Made by a program: the position numbers and the translations under genes
Assembly: GCA_016303175.1 (NCBI GenBank)
Contig: JAEDMF010000037.1
Location: 1-12,753 of the forward strand
Direction of reading: 5' to 3'
Length of the DNA stretch: 12,753 nucleotides
DNA from: Bacteroidales bacterium
Lineage (GTDB): Bacteria > Bacteroidota > Bacteroidia > Bacteroidales > UBA932
In this document: in pieces, positions 1-8,885 of the stretch
Numbering within the stretch: the first letter of the stretch is position 1
Layout of the letters: every line of letters begins with the position of its first letter
Notes under the pieces: model-generated
What the model was told of the DNA's origin: nothing
What the model saw: the letters and a program-made list of their open reading frames with translations, nothing else
Database searches by the model: none

Positions 1-600
1 GCTGAAACTCTGTTCCCCCGTGTAAGCCTCAGTGGTGCACACACCTGCAAGCGGAGTACCGTCCACACTTTCAATACGCAGCGAACGAAGTCCCTCCTCC
101 CCGACAATAAAAGAAAGGTATGAGGCTACAGGGCTGAATTCCAAAGAAGTGGACAAAGCGGGCGCGAAGGCTATTTGGGGCACAGCAGGAAGCTCATAGC
201 CGGCATCCACCCTGACGGCCTGCTGTTGAGAGGCTACCTCCCTTACAGCCTTACCATCTTCGAAAGCGGCGAAGGCATCCTTGGGATACAGGGCATAAAT
301 CATATCGAAGGGCAGATACATTTCACCCGCAAGCCTCACAGGCGAGCCTTCCTCCAATTCCGGCGTAAATACACAGGCACCGTGGTCAGGCACATTGTCA
401 TACAGCAGGGCGTCACCTTCCCAACGGGATGCGCAGGAAGGAGCAAGAGTGGCCTCAAAAAATGCCGGAGCAAGGACCGATGGCTCTGTTTCGGGCTGCG
501 ACGGTCGTTCGGGAGCCTGAGGCACAGTCTGTTCCATATTGCAGGACAGCACGGCAAAAAGAGCCAGAAAGGAAAGTGAAACGTGTATTCTTCTATTCAT
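1..600 (-). CDS. Fimbrillin-like lipoprotein, N-terminal part (cut by left edge)
   Basis: The reading frame opens at the ATG whose complement is 598-600 and stays open for 200 codons to the window edge. The N-terminus (MNRRIHVSLSFLALFAVLSC) is a lipoprotein signal with lipobox V-L-S-C and lipidated Cys20, followed by a Pro/Glu-rich linker to about residue 42. The remaining part follows the pattern of Bacteroidales fimbrillin/Mfa-like lipoproteins: a short 'RWEGDALLYD' strand, a 'YALYP' segment near residue 102, a 'QQQAV' segment, then 'LEFSPVASYLSFIV', 'LRSLRIES' and 'PLAGV'. This match is by eye. The start overlaps the stop of the GH43 gene by 8 bases (ATGAATAG), which points to translational coupling in the same operon. 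In this position it could be a surface glycan-binding protein or a fimbrial-type subunit. The function is not established and the C-terminus is unseen. Confidence 0.8.
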   Translation of the reverse strand, partial: MNRRIHVSLSFLALFAVLSCNMEQTVPQAPERPSQPETEPSVLAPAFFEATLAPSCASRWEGDALLYDNVPDHGACVFTPELEEGSPVRLAGEMYLPFDMIYALYPKDAFAAFEDGKAVREVASQQQAVRVDAGYELPAVPQIAFAPALSTSLEFSPVASYLSFIVGEEGLRSLRIESVDGTPLAGVCTTEAYTGEQSFS

Positions 601-1921
601 AAATTGACTTTACTTTAAACTGCTCAACGTATTCGTCTGAAAGACGCCATGTATTCCTGCATCCGCAGGAGTCCGAGGTCTCAACAAGAGGGCCTGGTGC
701 AGAAAACGCATCTCCGGGGGTCCCTCCCGACAGGCTATGTTTCTGATATGGAACAGCATGGGCAGCAGTAACTGATTTTTTCTTGAATGCAGGTCCGTTC
801 ACCCTGCCTTCCGAGGGGAAACCGGTCCTGGTGGCCGGCCATCCGTTCTCCCAGATGATTTCGTCCATTGAAAGACAGCGTCCGTCATATTTGTTGCCGC
901 TCCAATAATTGTGGTAGCAAATCCAGTCCTTCCCCTTGTCGTCAGTAATAATTTCGGAGACGTGGCCTGTGCCAGCAAAATAACCGGAAGAAGGGGCCCT
1001 AAGCATAGTGTTGGCATCGTTGTCGAAGGCATTGGACTTGGTGCTCAACAACTTGCCGTCAGGACCTGCATACGGACCGAGCAGATCAGCTGAGCGGCCT
1101 ACGACAACGTGATAAGTACTTTTGTTCTTCTCGCAGCAAGAGCCTTTGGAGCCGAAGAGATAGTAATAACCATTGCGATAGTGGACATAAGTGCCTTCTG
1201 TCTGATATGCAATGTAAGTCTTTTGTGCACCTGGGGCTATGGCCAATCCGTCCGGAGTCAGCTGTATTGCCCATACACCGGAGTCGGTACCGAAACTGCC
1301 CCAGAAGAGATAGAGGTCCCCGTTGGTGGCTTCTCGTATGATATTCGGGTCTATGGAATTGGATACACCCTGACTTGCATAGTCCACAAGCATGCCGTTG
1401 GCATCGGCGGAAGGATTGATGCTCTTGAGATTGGTCCAGGTGAAAGGACCGGCGGGGCTGTCAGACACTGCCACACCGCAAGCGCTTTTCTTGGGATTGT
1501 CCCAATGTCCGAGAGCATAATACAGGCAGTAGCGGCCATCAATGTATTCCATATCCGGAGCCCAAATGCGAGTGTCGGACACCCATTGCGGTCTTTCGGA
1601 GCCACCGAAGGCATTGCCCAGATACTCCCAGTTGACCATATCGGAAGAGCGGTACACGGGCAGATAGATGCAATCATCTTCGCCGCTTTCGCCGTTCTGG
1701 GTGCTGTAGGCATAGAAATATCCCGTCCTCTGGCGATCGTCAAAGACCGACGGGTCGGGGCAGTTGTTGCGTATCACGGGATTTTGGTATTTAGCCGTCA
1801 CAAGGCCATCCTCTCCGGAATTATCCGGTTTGATGGGCCTTTCGTCCACAATCTTCTCCTTGCAGGAAGCAAGAGCCGCCGCAACTACTAAAATACTGAT
1901 AACACTTCTCTTCATAATCAT
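593..1921 (-). CDS. GH43 family glycoside hydrolase lipoprotein (arabinanase-like)
   Basis: This is a 442-residue protein. MIMKRSVISILVVAAALASC is a lipoprotein signal, with lipidated Cys20 followed by Lys-Glu-Lys, which resembles a Bacteroidetes surface-export signal. A five-bladed GH43 propeller spans about residues 45-383. The catalytic triad is visible: general base Asp56 in 'CPDPSV', pKa-tuning Asp191 in 'NSIDPNI' and acid Glu242 in 'TEGTYVHYRNGYYYLF'. His320 in 'GTGHVSEI' sits where arabinanases place the metal-site histidine. 'GSKGSCCEKNKSTYHVVVGRS' is typical of the GH43 arabinan endo-1,5-alpha-L-arabinanase-like groups, so an exposed alpha-1,5-arabinan or related pentosan is the likely substrate. 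Xylan or mixed side chains remain possible. A tail of about 59 residues follows the domain and matches nothing I know. Met3 (1915) is an equally good start. The gene begins 31 bases after the susD-like stop and is probably co-transcribed with it. Confidence 0.95.
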   Translation of the reverse strand: MIMKRSVISILVVAAALASCKEKIVDERPIKPDNSGEDGLVTAKYQNPVIRNNCPDPSVFDDRQRTGYFYAYSTQNGESGEDDCIYLPVYRSSDMVNWEYLGNAFGGSERPQWVSDTRIWAPDMEYIDGRYCLYYALGHWDNPKKSACGVAVSDSPAGPFTWTNLKSINPSADANGMLVDYASQGVSNSIDPNIIREATNGDLYLFWGSFGTDSGVWAIQLTPDGLAIAPGAQKTYIAYQTEGTYVHYRNGYYYLFGSKGSCCEKNKSTYHVVVGRSADLLGPYAGPDGKLLSTKSNAFDNDANTMLRAPSSGYFAGTGHVSEIITDDKGKDWICYHNYWSGNKYDGRCLSMDEIIWENGWPATRTGFPSEGRVNGPAFKKKSVTAAHAVPYQKHSLSGGTPGDAFSAPGPLVETSDSCGCRNTWRLSDEYVEQFKVKSIYE

Positions 1922-1952
1922 AATTCTGGATAATTCGGAAACAAGCCATTCG

Positions 1953-3827
1953 CTAATCGTTCCAGCCGGAGTTCTGGGTAAGTGCGGGATTCATTTCCCG
2001 CTCTTTGGCAGGGATAGCCCAAGTATGAACATAGTCTCCGAGGGCATACCAAGTATAGGTCTTTGTGCCCCAGACCTGCATAAGGCCATTGGTATTCATC
2101 TCAGCCTCAACGCCTGAGCTGTGATCACGGAATTTGCGGTCCATCCAGGTCCCCCAGCGCAATTCGTTGAAATACATACTGTCCTCGCCGCCGAGTTCCC
2201 AGTAGAATTCACTGCGGATGCGCCTGCGCATATCATCCTGATCGGCAACTGTGGTGTATATATTGGTATTCAGCTTGATGTGGCCGGTCCTTTCGCGTAC
2301 CATATTCACAATATCAACGGCCTCACCGGTGCGTCCAAGTTCATTCAAGCATTCCGCACGGCGCAAGAGTATCTCGGCATAGCGACAGAGTATTACATCT
2401 TGTTCGTAGGCCCAGCGTATGGTGCTCTCAAGGCCTTCGGGCACGTATTTTCTCCACAAGTAATAGAACATTGAGTTGGTGTCGGTGCGTATGTCCCTCC
2501 ATTCTTTGCCGTCGCCGCGGTAGGGCCAACGGAGGGTAAAGGTGGCAGCTGTCCCCGCAATGGCGCCGTTATAGGTGGAATAGGGAGTAATCACAGCCAT
2601 TTTCAGGCGTGGGTCACGCTCATCGTAAGCCTTTTTCACGCGCTCCTCGTTGGCATATTTGAGGTACTTGCTCATATCGGCGCCGTACTCCTGCATTTTG
2701 GCTATCTCAGGGACTGTCATCTCGTTGCGGAGGAAGAAGACTGAACGCTGCTCGGGGGTCATACTGTTCCATCCCGGCAGGTAGTCCTCCCAGTCGAAAG
2801 CGCTGCCGTCGGCATTCTCGAAAGATTCAACGAAGGCGGGATTGGGCAGATAGTTGTTCCAAGCACCGTTGGTGACACCTGTGCATCTGTTGCCATACAG
2901 CACGGCTCTGGGGTTGCCCATTCCAGCCACGGAGGTCATCCTGATGGAGAATATCATTTCATCGCACTGCTCATTGGCAGGTTTGAGGAGTTTGGCAAAG
3001 CTGTCCTTCCCGGCAGCCTTGAAGAGTGCATAGCCATATTTTTCTATTGCCTCGAAGTCAGCGAGCGCCTTTTCCAGCCACTCCTTGCGCCGCTCAGTGT
3101 CGATTTCCGCAATGAACTGGTAAGCCTGTCCCCTGTATGCCAGTGCGGCCGCCTTGCACACGTGACCGTAATCCTCTGAGCCTGCCATATAACGTCCCGG
3201 CAGATTCTCATCCTCCACACAAGAACTAAGGTCCGCTATCACGGCTTCCCACACGGCCTTCTCCGAAGAGCGGGGCTTTGTGGCGCTGCCGGCATCCTCT
3301 ATATACTCCAAATAGAGAGGCACACCCCTGTACAGCACATTGAGGTTGAAATAGCCGAAAGCCCTGAAAAATTTCGCCTCAGAGCTCAGTTTCGACTTCT
3401 CCTCCGCACTCATATCCGGCACTGCCCCGATGTGGGCTATCACATCATTGGCCCGGAAGATGAAGGTGTACCAATATTTGAACATATTGGCAAAGGTTGC
3501 ACTTGAAGGTGTTGCATCTCCATAGCAGACCGCCATATTGTGATACCAGTTCTTGTCTGTATCCATCACGGAAGAGTAGGCCTCGTAACCTATTTTCCAA
3601 CTATTCTCATTCTCGGTAGTGCTATAGCGGGTGTAGAACTCGCTGTATATGCCCGTCACGGCCTGACGAGCAAGAGTAGCCTTGCTCCACACGTTCTCCG
3701 AAGCGACTTGATAGGAACTTTTCAGGTCCAGGAAATCACAGGCGGCAAAAAAGGCAAGCGCAAAGGGCACAATGACGGCAATTCCGTATCTTCTCATACT
3801 TTCAGAGCATCTTATGTTGACTTTCAT
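1953..3827 (-). CDS. SusD/RagB-family outer-membrane nutrient-binding lipoprotein
   Basis: This is a 624-residue SusD-like protein that would form the lid of the SusC channel and bind the oligosaccharide at the cell surface. The first in-frame ATG gives a long n-region. The inner Met11 (codon at 3795-3797) gives a more typical signal, MRRYGIAVIVPFALAFFAAC, with lipidated Cys30 counted from the first Met. The SusD-like N-terminal region follows ('FLDLKSSYQVASENVW', then 'TGIYSEF'), with helical TPR-like segments such as 'AKFFRAFGYFNLNVLYRGVPL'. The C-terminal RagB/SusD domain includes 'ILCRYAEILLRRAECLNELG' and 'RRRIRSEFYWELGGE', and it ends in 'TWAIPAKEREMNPALTQNSGW', the usual family ending. 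Length is normal for the family. It starts only 12 bases after the SusC stop (42 if Met11 is used), which is the standard coupled SusC-SusD arrangement. Confidence 0.97.
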   Translation of the reverse strand: MKVNIRCSESMRRYGIAVIVPFALAFFAACDFLDLKSSYQVASENVWSKATLARQAVTGIYSEFYTRYSTTENENSWKIGYEAYSSVMDTDKNWYHNMAVCYGDATPSSATFANMFKYWYTFIFRANDVIAHIGAVPDMSAEEKSKLSSEAKFFRAFGYFNLNVLYRGVPLYLEYIEDAGSATKPRSSEKAVWEAVIADLSSCVEDENLPGRYMAGSEDYGHVCKAAALAYRGQAYQFIAEIDTERRKEWLEKALADFEAIEKYGYALFKAAGKDSFAKLLKPANEQCDEMIFSIRMTSVAGMGNPRAVLYGNRCTGVTNGAWNNYLPNPAFVESFENADGSAFDWEDYLPGWNSMTPEQRSVFFLRNEMTVPEIAKMQEYGADMSKYLKYANEERVKKAYDERDPRLKMAVITPYSTYNGAIAGTAATFTLRWPYRGDGKEWRDIRTDTNSMFYYLWRKYVPEGLESTIRWAYEQDVILCRYAEILLRRAECLNELGRTGEAVDIVNMVRERTGHIKLNTNIYTTVADQDDMRRRIRSEFYWELGGEDSMYFNELRWGTWMDRKFRDHSSGVEAEMNTNGLMQVWGTKTYTWYALGDYVHTWAIPAKEREMNPALTQNSGWND

Positions 3828-3839
3828 CTTCGGCAGGCT

Positions 3840-6800
3840 TTAAAAAGTTATGTTCAGGCCGCCAGCCCACTGGCGCATGGTGGAGTAGCCCGCAGCAGAA
3901 CGCATCTCAGGGTCCATACCGGGGAAGGAGGTGATGGCAAAGAGGTTCTCGCCGCTGAAGTATATTCTGATTTTCTTCATCTTAATCTTATCGGTCCACT
4001 TGCGGGGCAGAGTGTATCCGAGGGTTAGGTTCTTGAGCTTGAAGTAGTCGCCCCGGCACAGGTGAAGGGAGGAAGTGGCGGAGGACTGACTGGATGAGAG
4101 GTTTACCAGACGGGGCTGACGGGAGTTGATGTTGGTGCGGGGATCATCAGGGTTCTTCGGGTCAAAGAAATAGTGGTCGTCGGCAACACTCTGGGGTATG
4201 GCATAGCCATATACGGTATTGGACGAATTGGTGGCGAGCCTGTAGTAATAGACAGAGAACAGAGCAGCTCCGGCCCAACTCATCGAAAAGTCCAGGCCCT
4301 TCCACCCGGCACTGAACTGGAGGCCGAAGTTGACCTTGGGCGTGGTAGAAATATTCTGGAAGGTGGCATCGTAGTTGTTGCCGTAAACGCCATCTCCATT
4401 AGTGTCAGCATAGATGTACTCGCCGTACCATATCTTGTTCTTGCCTATGCCTTGCTGGGGATAGAAGCTGTAGCCTTCGTCCATCATAGCCTTGAGCCAC
4501 GCCATATCTGCCGTAGTGCGTATCATACCGTCCACCGGACCTCCGTCCACATCGGGGCTGCCGTCCGCATTCCAGTACCTGCCGCTGCCCTTATAGGGAT
4601 TTATCATATAAAATTCATTTATCATATGGCCTTCAATCACCCTGTTGGTCGAACCGGTGGACACGTCGCCTATGTTGGTCGTCCAGATTCTGTTGCCCTC
4701 CTCATCTGTCGTCCATCCCTCCTTGAGCGCACCCTTGTACTTGCTGACCCAGTTCTTGTTGCAGGTCACATTGCCGCTGATGCTGTAGTTGAAGTCGCCC
4801 ACGTCATCCCTCCAGCCCAGTTCGAGTTCGAAGCCCCGGTTGGTCACTGAAGCTATGTTCTGCTTGGGAGCTGTGGCGTTGCCCATCACCATATACATCG
4901 AAGGAGTGTAAAGTATGCCGTCGGTGACCTTGTCGTAGAAGTCAAGTGTGGCGGTGAGCCTGTTGCCGAAAAGACCTATGTCGAGGCCCACATCGGCGGC
5001 GGAGGTGGTTTCCCAAGTAAGGGCGTAGTTCTTGATGGCAGTGATTGCGATGCCGTTGGTCAGATCGTCGGCTCCAAATACATATTTTGCCGTACCGTAG
5101 GTGGACTGCCAGTCATAGTTACCTATGGAGTTGTTGCCCAAACGGCCCCACGAAGCGCGCAGTTTGAGGTTGTCCAGAACTCTGACGCTCTGCAGCCAGG
5201 GTTCCTCACTGATACGCCATCCTGCCGAAAAAGAGGGGAAAACGCCCCAGCGGTACTCGGGAGCGAAGCGGGATGAACCGTCCACCCTCACGTTGGCCTC
5301 GAATAGATACTTGCCGGCATAAGCATAGTTGACCCTGCCGAAGACGGACTGGGAGGCATACTCGGTACCATAGCCTCCACCGGCATAAGGCTCGGCTGCG
5401 GCATTGAGGTCGCCTATGGAGGGGTCCAGAAGACCGAGCTTGCGTACGCTTGCATCCCTGAACTGGAACTTGCTCATCTCGTAGCCGACCATTGCGCTGA
5501 TGTCGTGACGTCCTATGCTGCGGTTGTAGTTGAGCACTGTGGAGAGTTTCACAAGGCTCTCCCTCTTATTGTAGAAGAAGGTGTAAAGCTCCGAAGGGTC
5601 GCGTGGTTCAGTCACATAGCAGTCATTCTGGAAGTCATACTTGCCTATGGAAGTATCGACACTCTGGTCTTCCTGGCGGTAATCCTTGTAATACAGATCG
5701 GTATTCCAACTGAAGTGCTTGAGGAAGTTGATGTTCACGTACCAGTCGGAGAATATCTGGGTGTTCTTGCCGTAGCCTCTCGAACTGTTCATATCCCAGA
5801 GAGGGTTGTGGGCCTGGGGGTCCTGTCCGAAGGCCTGGGGCCCGCCGAAAAGGTCCAGAGACTTGGAATAGGGATAGATGTCGGGGGTCATCTTCTGGGT
5901 GTTGAGAGAAGTCAGAGAGTCAACGTTGCCCTTGTCCCTGTCGGTGACATAACCCCATATACGGCCGCCCACCTTCAGCCAAGGGGTAATCTGACCATAG
6001 ACATTCACACGGCCGAAGTAGCGCCTGTACCCGGTGTTGTCTATAATGCCGGGGTTGTTCACATAAGAGAGCGAAACATTGTAGCCCATAGTCTTGACCT
6101 TGCCTGCAGCGGAGACGGTATGCTTCTGCATCAGCTTGCTGCGGTATATCTCGGACCACCAGTCAGTATTGGGATAGGCCATATAATTGTAATAGCCCGA
6201 CGCGGCCCTGCCCCAGGGATTTTTCTTTGCTTCTTCCCATTCGTCTATGGTGCCTTGCGAGTACTGGGCTATGCCTCCTATGTTAGTGCAGGATTCGTTG
6301 TAGAGACGCATATAGGTGGCCATATCGGACACGGTGGGGATAATCTTGAAGGGTTCGTCCCAAGAGAGGGTAAGGTCGTAGCTGATTTCGCCCATTCCTT
6401 CGGAAGAGGAACCGTTCCTTGTGGTGATGAGTATGACACCATTGGCTCCCCTGTTACCGTAGATGGCGCAGGATGCCGCGTCCTTGAGCACATTGATGGA
6501 AGCAATGTCCGAGGGGTTGACGTTTCCCAACCCCTGTTCCATACCATCCACCAGTACGAGGGGACCTGCCGAATTAAGTGTACCTGTGCCGCGCACAAGT
6601 ACAGAGAAACTTTCCTCATAGGGATTGCCTGAACCCTGCATCACCTGCAAGCCCGGCATAGTGCCGGAAAGGGCTTGGCTGGCACTGAACATTGGGCGGG
6701 ACTTGATGTTTTCGGAATCGAAGCTGACAGATGAAACACTGCCCGTCATATTCACCTTCTTCTGTACGCCGTAGCCCACCACCACAACTTCGTCCAGCAG

Positions 6801-7103
6801 GGCGCTGTCTTCCTTGAGCATCACCTCATACACAACAGCTCCGGTAAGCTGAACCTCCTCGGTCGCATAGCCTATGGAACTGACCGTAAGGTGAGTGACA
6901 TTCTGGGGCACTTCAATGACAAAACGTCCGTCCAAGTCCGTAGAAGTTCCTGATTTTAAGCCGGGTATAATCACGGCAGCTCCAATGATGGCCTCGCCGG
7001 AGGCATCTTTTACCGTTCCGCTGATTTGGCGGTTCTGGGCAAAGGCTGCCGTACAGAAGGAAAACCACGCCAGAACAAGCGATATATATTGCAACTTTTT
7101 CAT
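3840..7103 (-). CDS. SusC/RagA-family TonB-linked outer-membrane transporter
   Basis: This is a full-length 1087-residue transporter that imports oligosaccharides across the outer membrane with energy from TonB. Residues 1-22 are a cleavable signal peptide ending in A-F-A before Gln23. A carboxypeptidase-regulatory-like beta domain covers about 26-97 ('ISGTVKDASGEAIIGAAV', 'TDLDGRFVIEV'). The TonB-box-like segment 'LLDEVVVVGYG' is at 103-112. The plug follows, with the SusC signature 'LVLVDGMEQGLGNVNPSDI' and 'INVLKDAASCAIYGNRGANGVILITT' at 182-228. The rest is barrel, ending 'MRQWAGGLNITF' with the terminal Phe typical of outer-membrane barrels. There is no N-terminal STN domain, so it does not look like a transducer that signals to an anti-sigma factor. 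It lies 38 bases after the DUF2233-like gene and 12 bases before its SusD partner. Confidence 0.98.
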   Translation of the reverse strand: MKKLQYISLVLAWFSFCTAAFAQNRQISGTVKDASGEAIIGAAVIIPGLKSGTSTDLDGRFVIEVPQNVTHLTVSSIGYATEEVQLTGAVVYEVMLKEDSALLDEVVVVGYGVQKKVNMTGSVSSVSFDSENIKSRPMFSASQALSGTMPGLQVMQGSGNPYEESFSVLVRGTGTLNSAGPLVLVDGMEQGLGNVNPSDIASINVLKDAASCAIYGNRGANGVILITTRNGSSSEGMGEISYDLTLSWDEPFKIIPTVSDMATYMRLYNESCTNIGGIAQYSQGTIDEWEEAKKNPWGRAASGYYNYMAYPNTDWWSEIYRSKLMQKHTVSAAGKVKTMGYNVSLSYVNNPGIIDNTGYRRYFGRVNVYGQITPWLKVGGRIWGYVTDRDKGNVDSLTSLNTQKMTPDIYPYSKSLDLFGGPQAFGQDPQAHNPLWDMNSSRGYGKNTQIFSDWYVNINFLKHFSWNTDLYYKDYRQEDQSVDTSIGKYDFQNDCYVTEPRDPSELYTFFYNKRESLVKLSTVLNYNRSIGRHDISAMVGYEMSKFQFRDASVRKLGLLDPSIGDLNAAAEPYAGGGYGTEYASQSVFGRVNYAYAGKYLFEANVRVDGSSRFAPEYRWGVFPSFSAGWRISEEPWLQSVRVLDNLKLRASWGRLGNNSIGNYDWQSTYGTAKYVFGADDLTNGIAITAIKNYALTWETTSAADVGLDIGLFGNRLTATLDFYDKVTDGILYTPSMYMVMGNATAPKQNIASVTNRGFELELGWRDDVGDFNYSISGNVTCNKNWVSKYKGALKEGWTTDEEGNRIWTTNIGDVSTGSTNRVIEGHMINEFYMINPYKGSGRYWNADGSPDVDGGPVDGMIRTTADMAWLKAMMDEGYSFYPQQGIGKNKIWYGEYIYADTNGDGVYGNNYDATFQNISTTPKVNFGLQFSAGWKGLDFSMSWAGAALFSVYYYRLATNSSNTVYGYAIPQSVADDHYFFDPKNPDDPRTNINSRQPRLVNLSSSQSSATSSLHLCRGDYFKLKNLTLGYTLPRKWTDKIKMKKIRIYFSGENLFAITSFPGMDPEMRSAAGYSTMRQWAGGLNITF

Positions 7104-7141
7104 ACTATCGAAAGGCTATAAGTGTCTGTTCCTTTTCCGTT

Positions 7142-8884
7142 CTACCTGAAGCAGGCCACCACCAGATTCTCCGCCTCGGAGCTCTCGGCCTTCATCCTGC
7201 CGTAGTTCTCGGAGGTGCTGTCTATATACCACCTGCTGTTAGTGCGGAAAAGGTCCTTGCCCCGTTCCGAACCATCCTGAAGAATTACATAAGACCAATT
7301 GAAGTCCTCAACTGTCATTGCTTCGCTGCATCCCAAGTCGCTCATCACGCGGGCAAGTTCATAGAGGCTTACTCCCCTCTTGTCACTCAGCGAACCATTG
7401 GAACCCTTGTCAACGTCCTGACCCTGATTGTGGGTATTCACGATTTTCTCCACTATGAGCACAACGAGAGAGCCTTCCTCCGTGCAACCTATGCCGATGC
7501 GACCCGTACGCAGCCTGTCGTGAACGATAATGGGTTCAACCTTCCACGAGGGAGTGAGATAGCAGGTCATCTGCTCGCCGAATTTGCGCCATTCGCTGTT
7601 GTAGATGCCGTAGAAACGTTCTCCTTCTGCCGGGATGAGGCTCTGGCCGTCCTTACATATCAAGAAATAGCCGCCGAAAGCACTTTCAACCTCCCAGGGG
7701 ACAAGGGAAGTGCCGCTGATATCCTCACAGCTGTACAGAACTCCGCCCTCAGCGGAGGCAGGCCTTATGGCAGCCTTGCCGTCCTTGAGGCCGAGAGCCG
7801 GGGCATAAGCCTTGAGCGTGCCTGAGAAGCCGTCATTCCTGAGAACCTTTGAGACTCCGCTCCCTTCCTCCGGGCCATAGGCCAGGGGGCTGTAATATTC
7901 ATAGTTGGCGTTCTCCGTGCTGCCGTCCGTATGCCACACTTTGGGTCCCTGCTGGGGAAGGAAGAAGCAGAATTCGCGATTGCCACGCACGACTGCGCTG
8001 ATTTTTGAACTGGAGGCTCCACCCGTGTGATTCTTCTCCACCACCTTGAGATTCACAAAACCTGCCGGGATGGTGAAGGCGTATGCCGTATTGCCGCTGC
8101 GGTCCAGAAGGGCGCCCGTCCTGTACATACGGACATTGCCGAAATCCACATTGTACTGCTCCGCCCACGACTTTGTGACTTCGTTCCAGTTGTCATCAAA
8201 TTCAGCCACATCGGAAGGATATGTATGCACCGTGAAGGTCTTCTTCCTCTGCGTCGTCCTGTCCAATACATGCACCTCAACACCCTTGCCGTCGGTGAAG
8301 TCCAGATTTTCCAGGTTGGAGGGTTGCGTAAGCACTTCCACGTTTTCTCCGGGTACGACCTTAATGCTGATTTTCGTCAACTGCGAGGCAAGCATAGCCG
8401 ACCTGAAAGAGCCACTGAAATCCATTCCATCAAGATCGAGGCTTATGGTCTCTTCGCCAAGCACCGCCTTGAGTTCGCTGATGAAGGGGTATCTTCGCCC
8501 GTTCACCTTATAAATCACATCGTCCACTCCGTCGTTTACCTTTATGGACAAGGTTCCAGTCAGATTGGCGCTCCACCGCTCCTGCGAGGGGCTGACCATA
8601 CTCGCCCAAGGCTTCTTCAACTCGATGTCCAGCACCACGTTGTCAAGGTCATCCAAATTGTGGAACTCAAAGTCAAAAGTTCTTTCTCGGGTGTCCGGAA
8701 CGGCCTCTATCCAACGGTCACCATCCAAAGCGCGCAGACTCACAATGGGGTCCGTCACATAGCCGGGGTCTTCCGACATAGTGAAGACATAGCGTTTCTC
8801 ACAAGAGGTCATAGCCAGCAGGACCGCAAGCAAAGGCATAACGACTAAATTTTCTTTTCGCATAATCTGTTTTAGCATACTCAT
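7142..8884 (-). CDS. Lipoprotein with DUF5018-like repeats and degenerate DUF2233/NAGPA-like C-terminal domain
   Basis: This 580-residue lipoprotein has lipobox M-T-S-C with lipidated Cys28, followed by Glu-Lys. The start may be Met1, Met3 or Met8 (codon 8861-8863). Met8 gives the most ordinary signal peptide, while Met1 has an AAGG four bases upstream and leaves a 1-base gap to the preceding gene. Residues ~45-130 and ~132-222 look like two beta-sandwich units of the DUF5018 type; the second runs from 'PFISELKAVLG' to 'TFTVHTY'. From ~275 to the end the order of segments follows the phosphodiester glycosidase family (NAGPA, DUF2233): 'NLKVVEK', a 'GGYFLICKDGQSL' strand, 'RLRTGRIGIGCTEEGSLVVLIVE' and 'GVSLYELARVMSDLGCSEA'. 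The family's NGGFF-like and LDGGGS motifs are both altered: 'VVRGNREFCFFL' and 'VEDFNWS' at residues 525-531. Catalysis is therefore doubtful, and glycan binding is an alternative. The assignment is by pattern and needs a profile search. Confidence 0.75.
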   Translation of the reverse strand: MSMLKQIMRKENLVVMPLLAVLLAMTSCEKRYVFTMSEDPGYVTDPIVSLRALDGDRWIEAVPDTRERTFDFEFHNLDDLDNVVLDIELKKPWASMVSPSQERWSANLTGTLSIKVNDGVDDVIYKVNGRRYPFISELKAVLGEETISLDLDGMDFSGSFRSAMLASQLTKISIKVVPGENVEVLTQPSNLENLDFTDGKGVEVHVLDRTTQRKKTFTVHTYPSDVAEFDDNWNEVTKSWAEQYNVDFGNVRMYRTGALLDRSGNTAYAFTIPAGFVNLKVVEKNHTGGASSSKISAVVRGNREFCFFLPQQGPKVWHTDGSTENANYEYYSPLAYGPEEGSGVSKVLRNDGFSGTLKAYAPALGLKDGKAAIRPASAEGGVLYSCEDISGTSLVPWEVESAFGGYFLICKDGQSLIPAEGERFYGIYNSEWRKFGEQMTCYLTPSWKVEPIIVHDRLRTGRIGIGCTEEGSLVVLIVEKIVNTHNQGQDVDKGSNGSLSDKRGVSLYELARVMSDLGCSEAMTVEDFNWSYVILQDGSERGKDLFRTNSRWYIDSTSENYGRMKAESSEAENLVVACFR

Positions 8885-8885
8885 A

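Noticed and set aside
336..557. Small minus-strand frame of 73 codons
   Set aside because: It overlaps in another frame the fimbrillin-like lipoprotein, which has a signal peptide, a lipobox and a coupled start.
1109..1891. Plus-strand open frame (260 codons) opposite the GH43 gene
   Set aside because: The opposite strand encodes an intact GH43 with its full catalytic triad. The antisense frame shows no family pattern.
5505..6632. Long plus-strand open frame (375 codons) opposite the SusC-like gene
   Set aside because: It lies wholly inside a confident SusC-like gene on the other strand, has no recognisable domain, and is explained by the codon composition of that gene.
8027..8848. Plus-strand open frames opposite the DUF2233-like gene
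   Set aside because: Overlapping antisense frames have no domain, and the minus-strand lipoprotein fits the operon.
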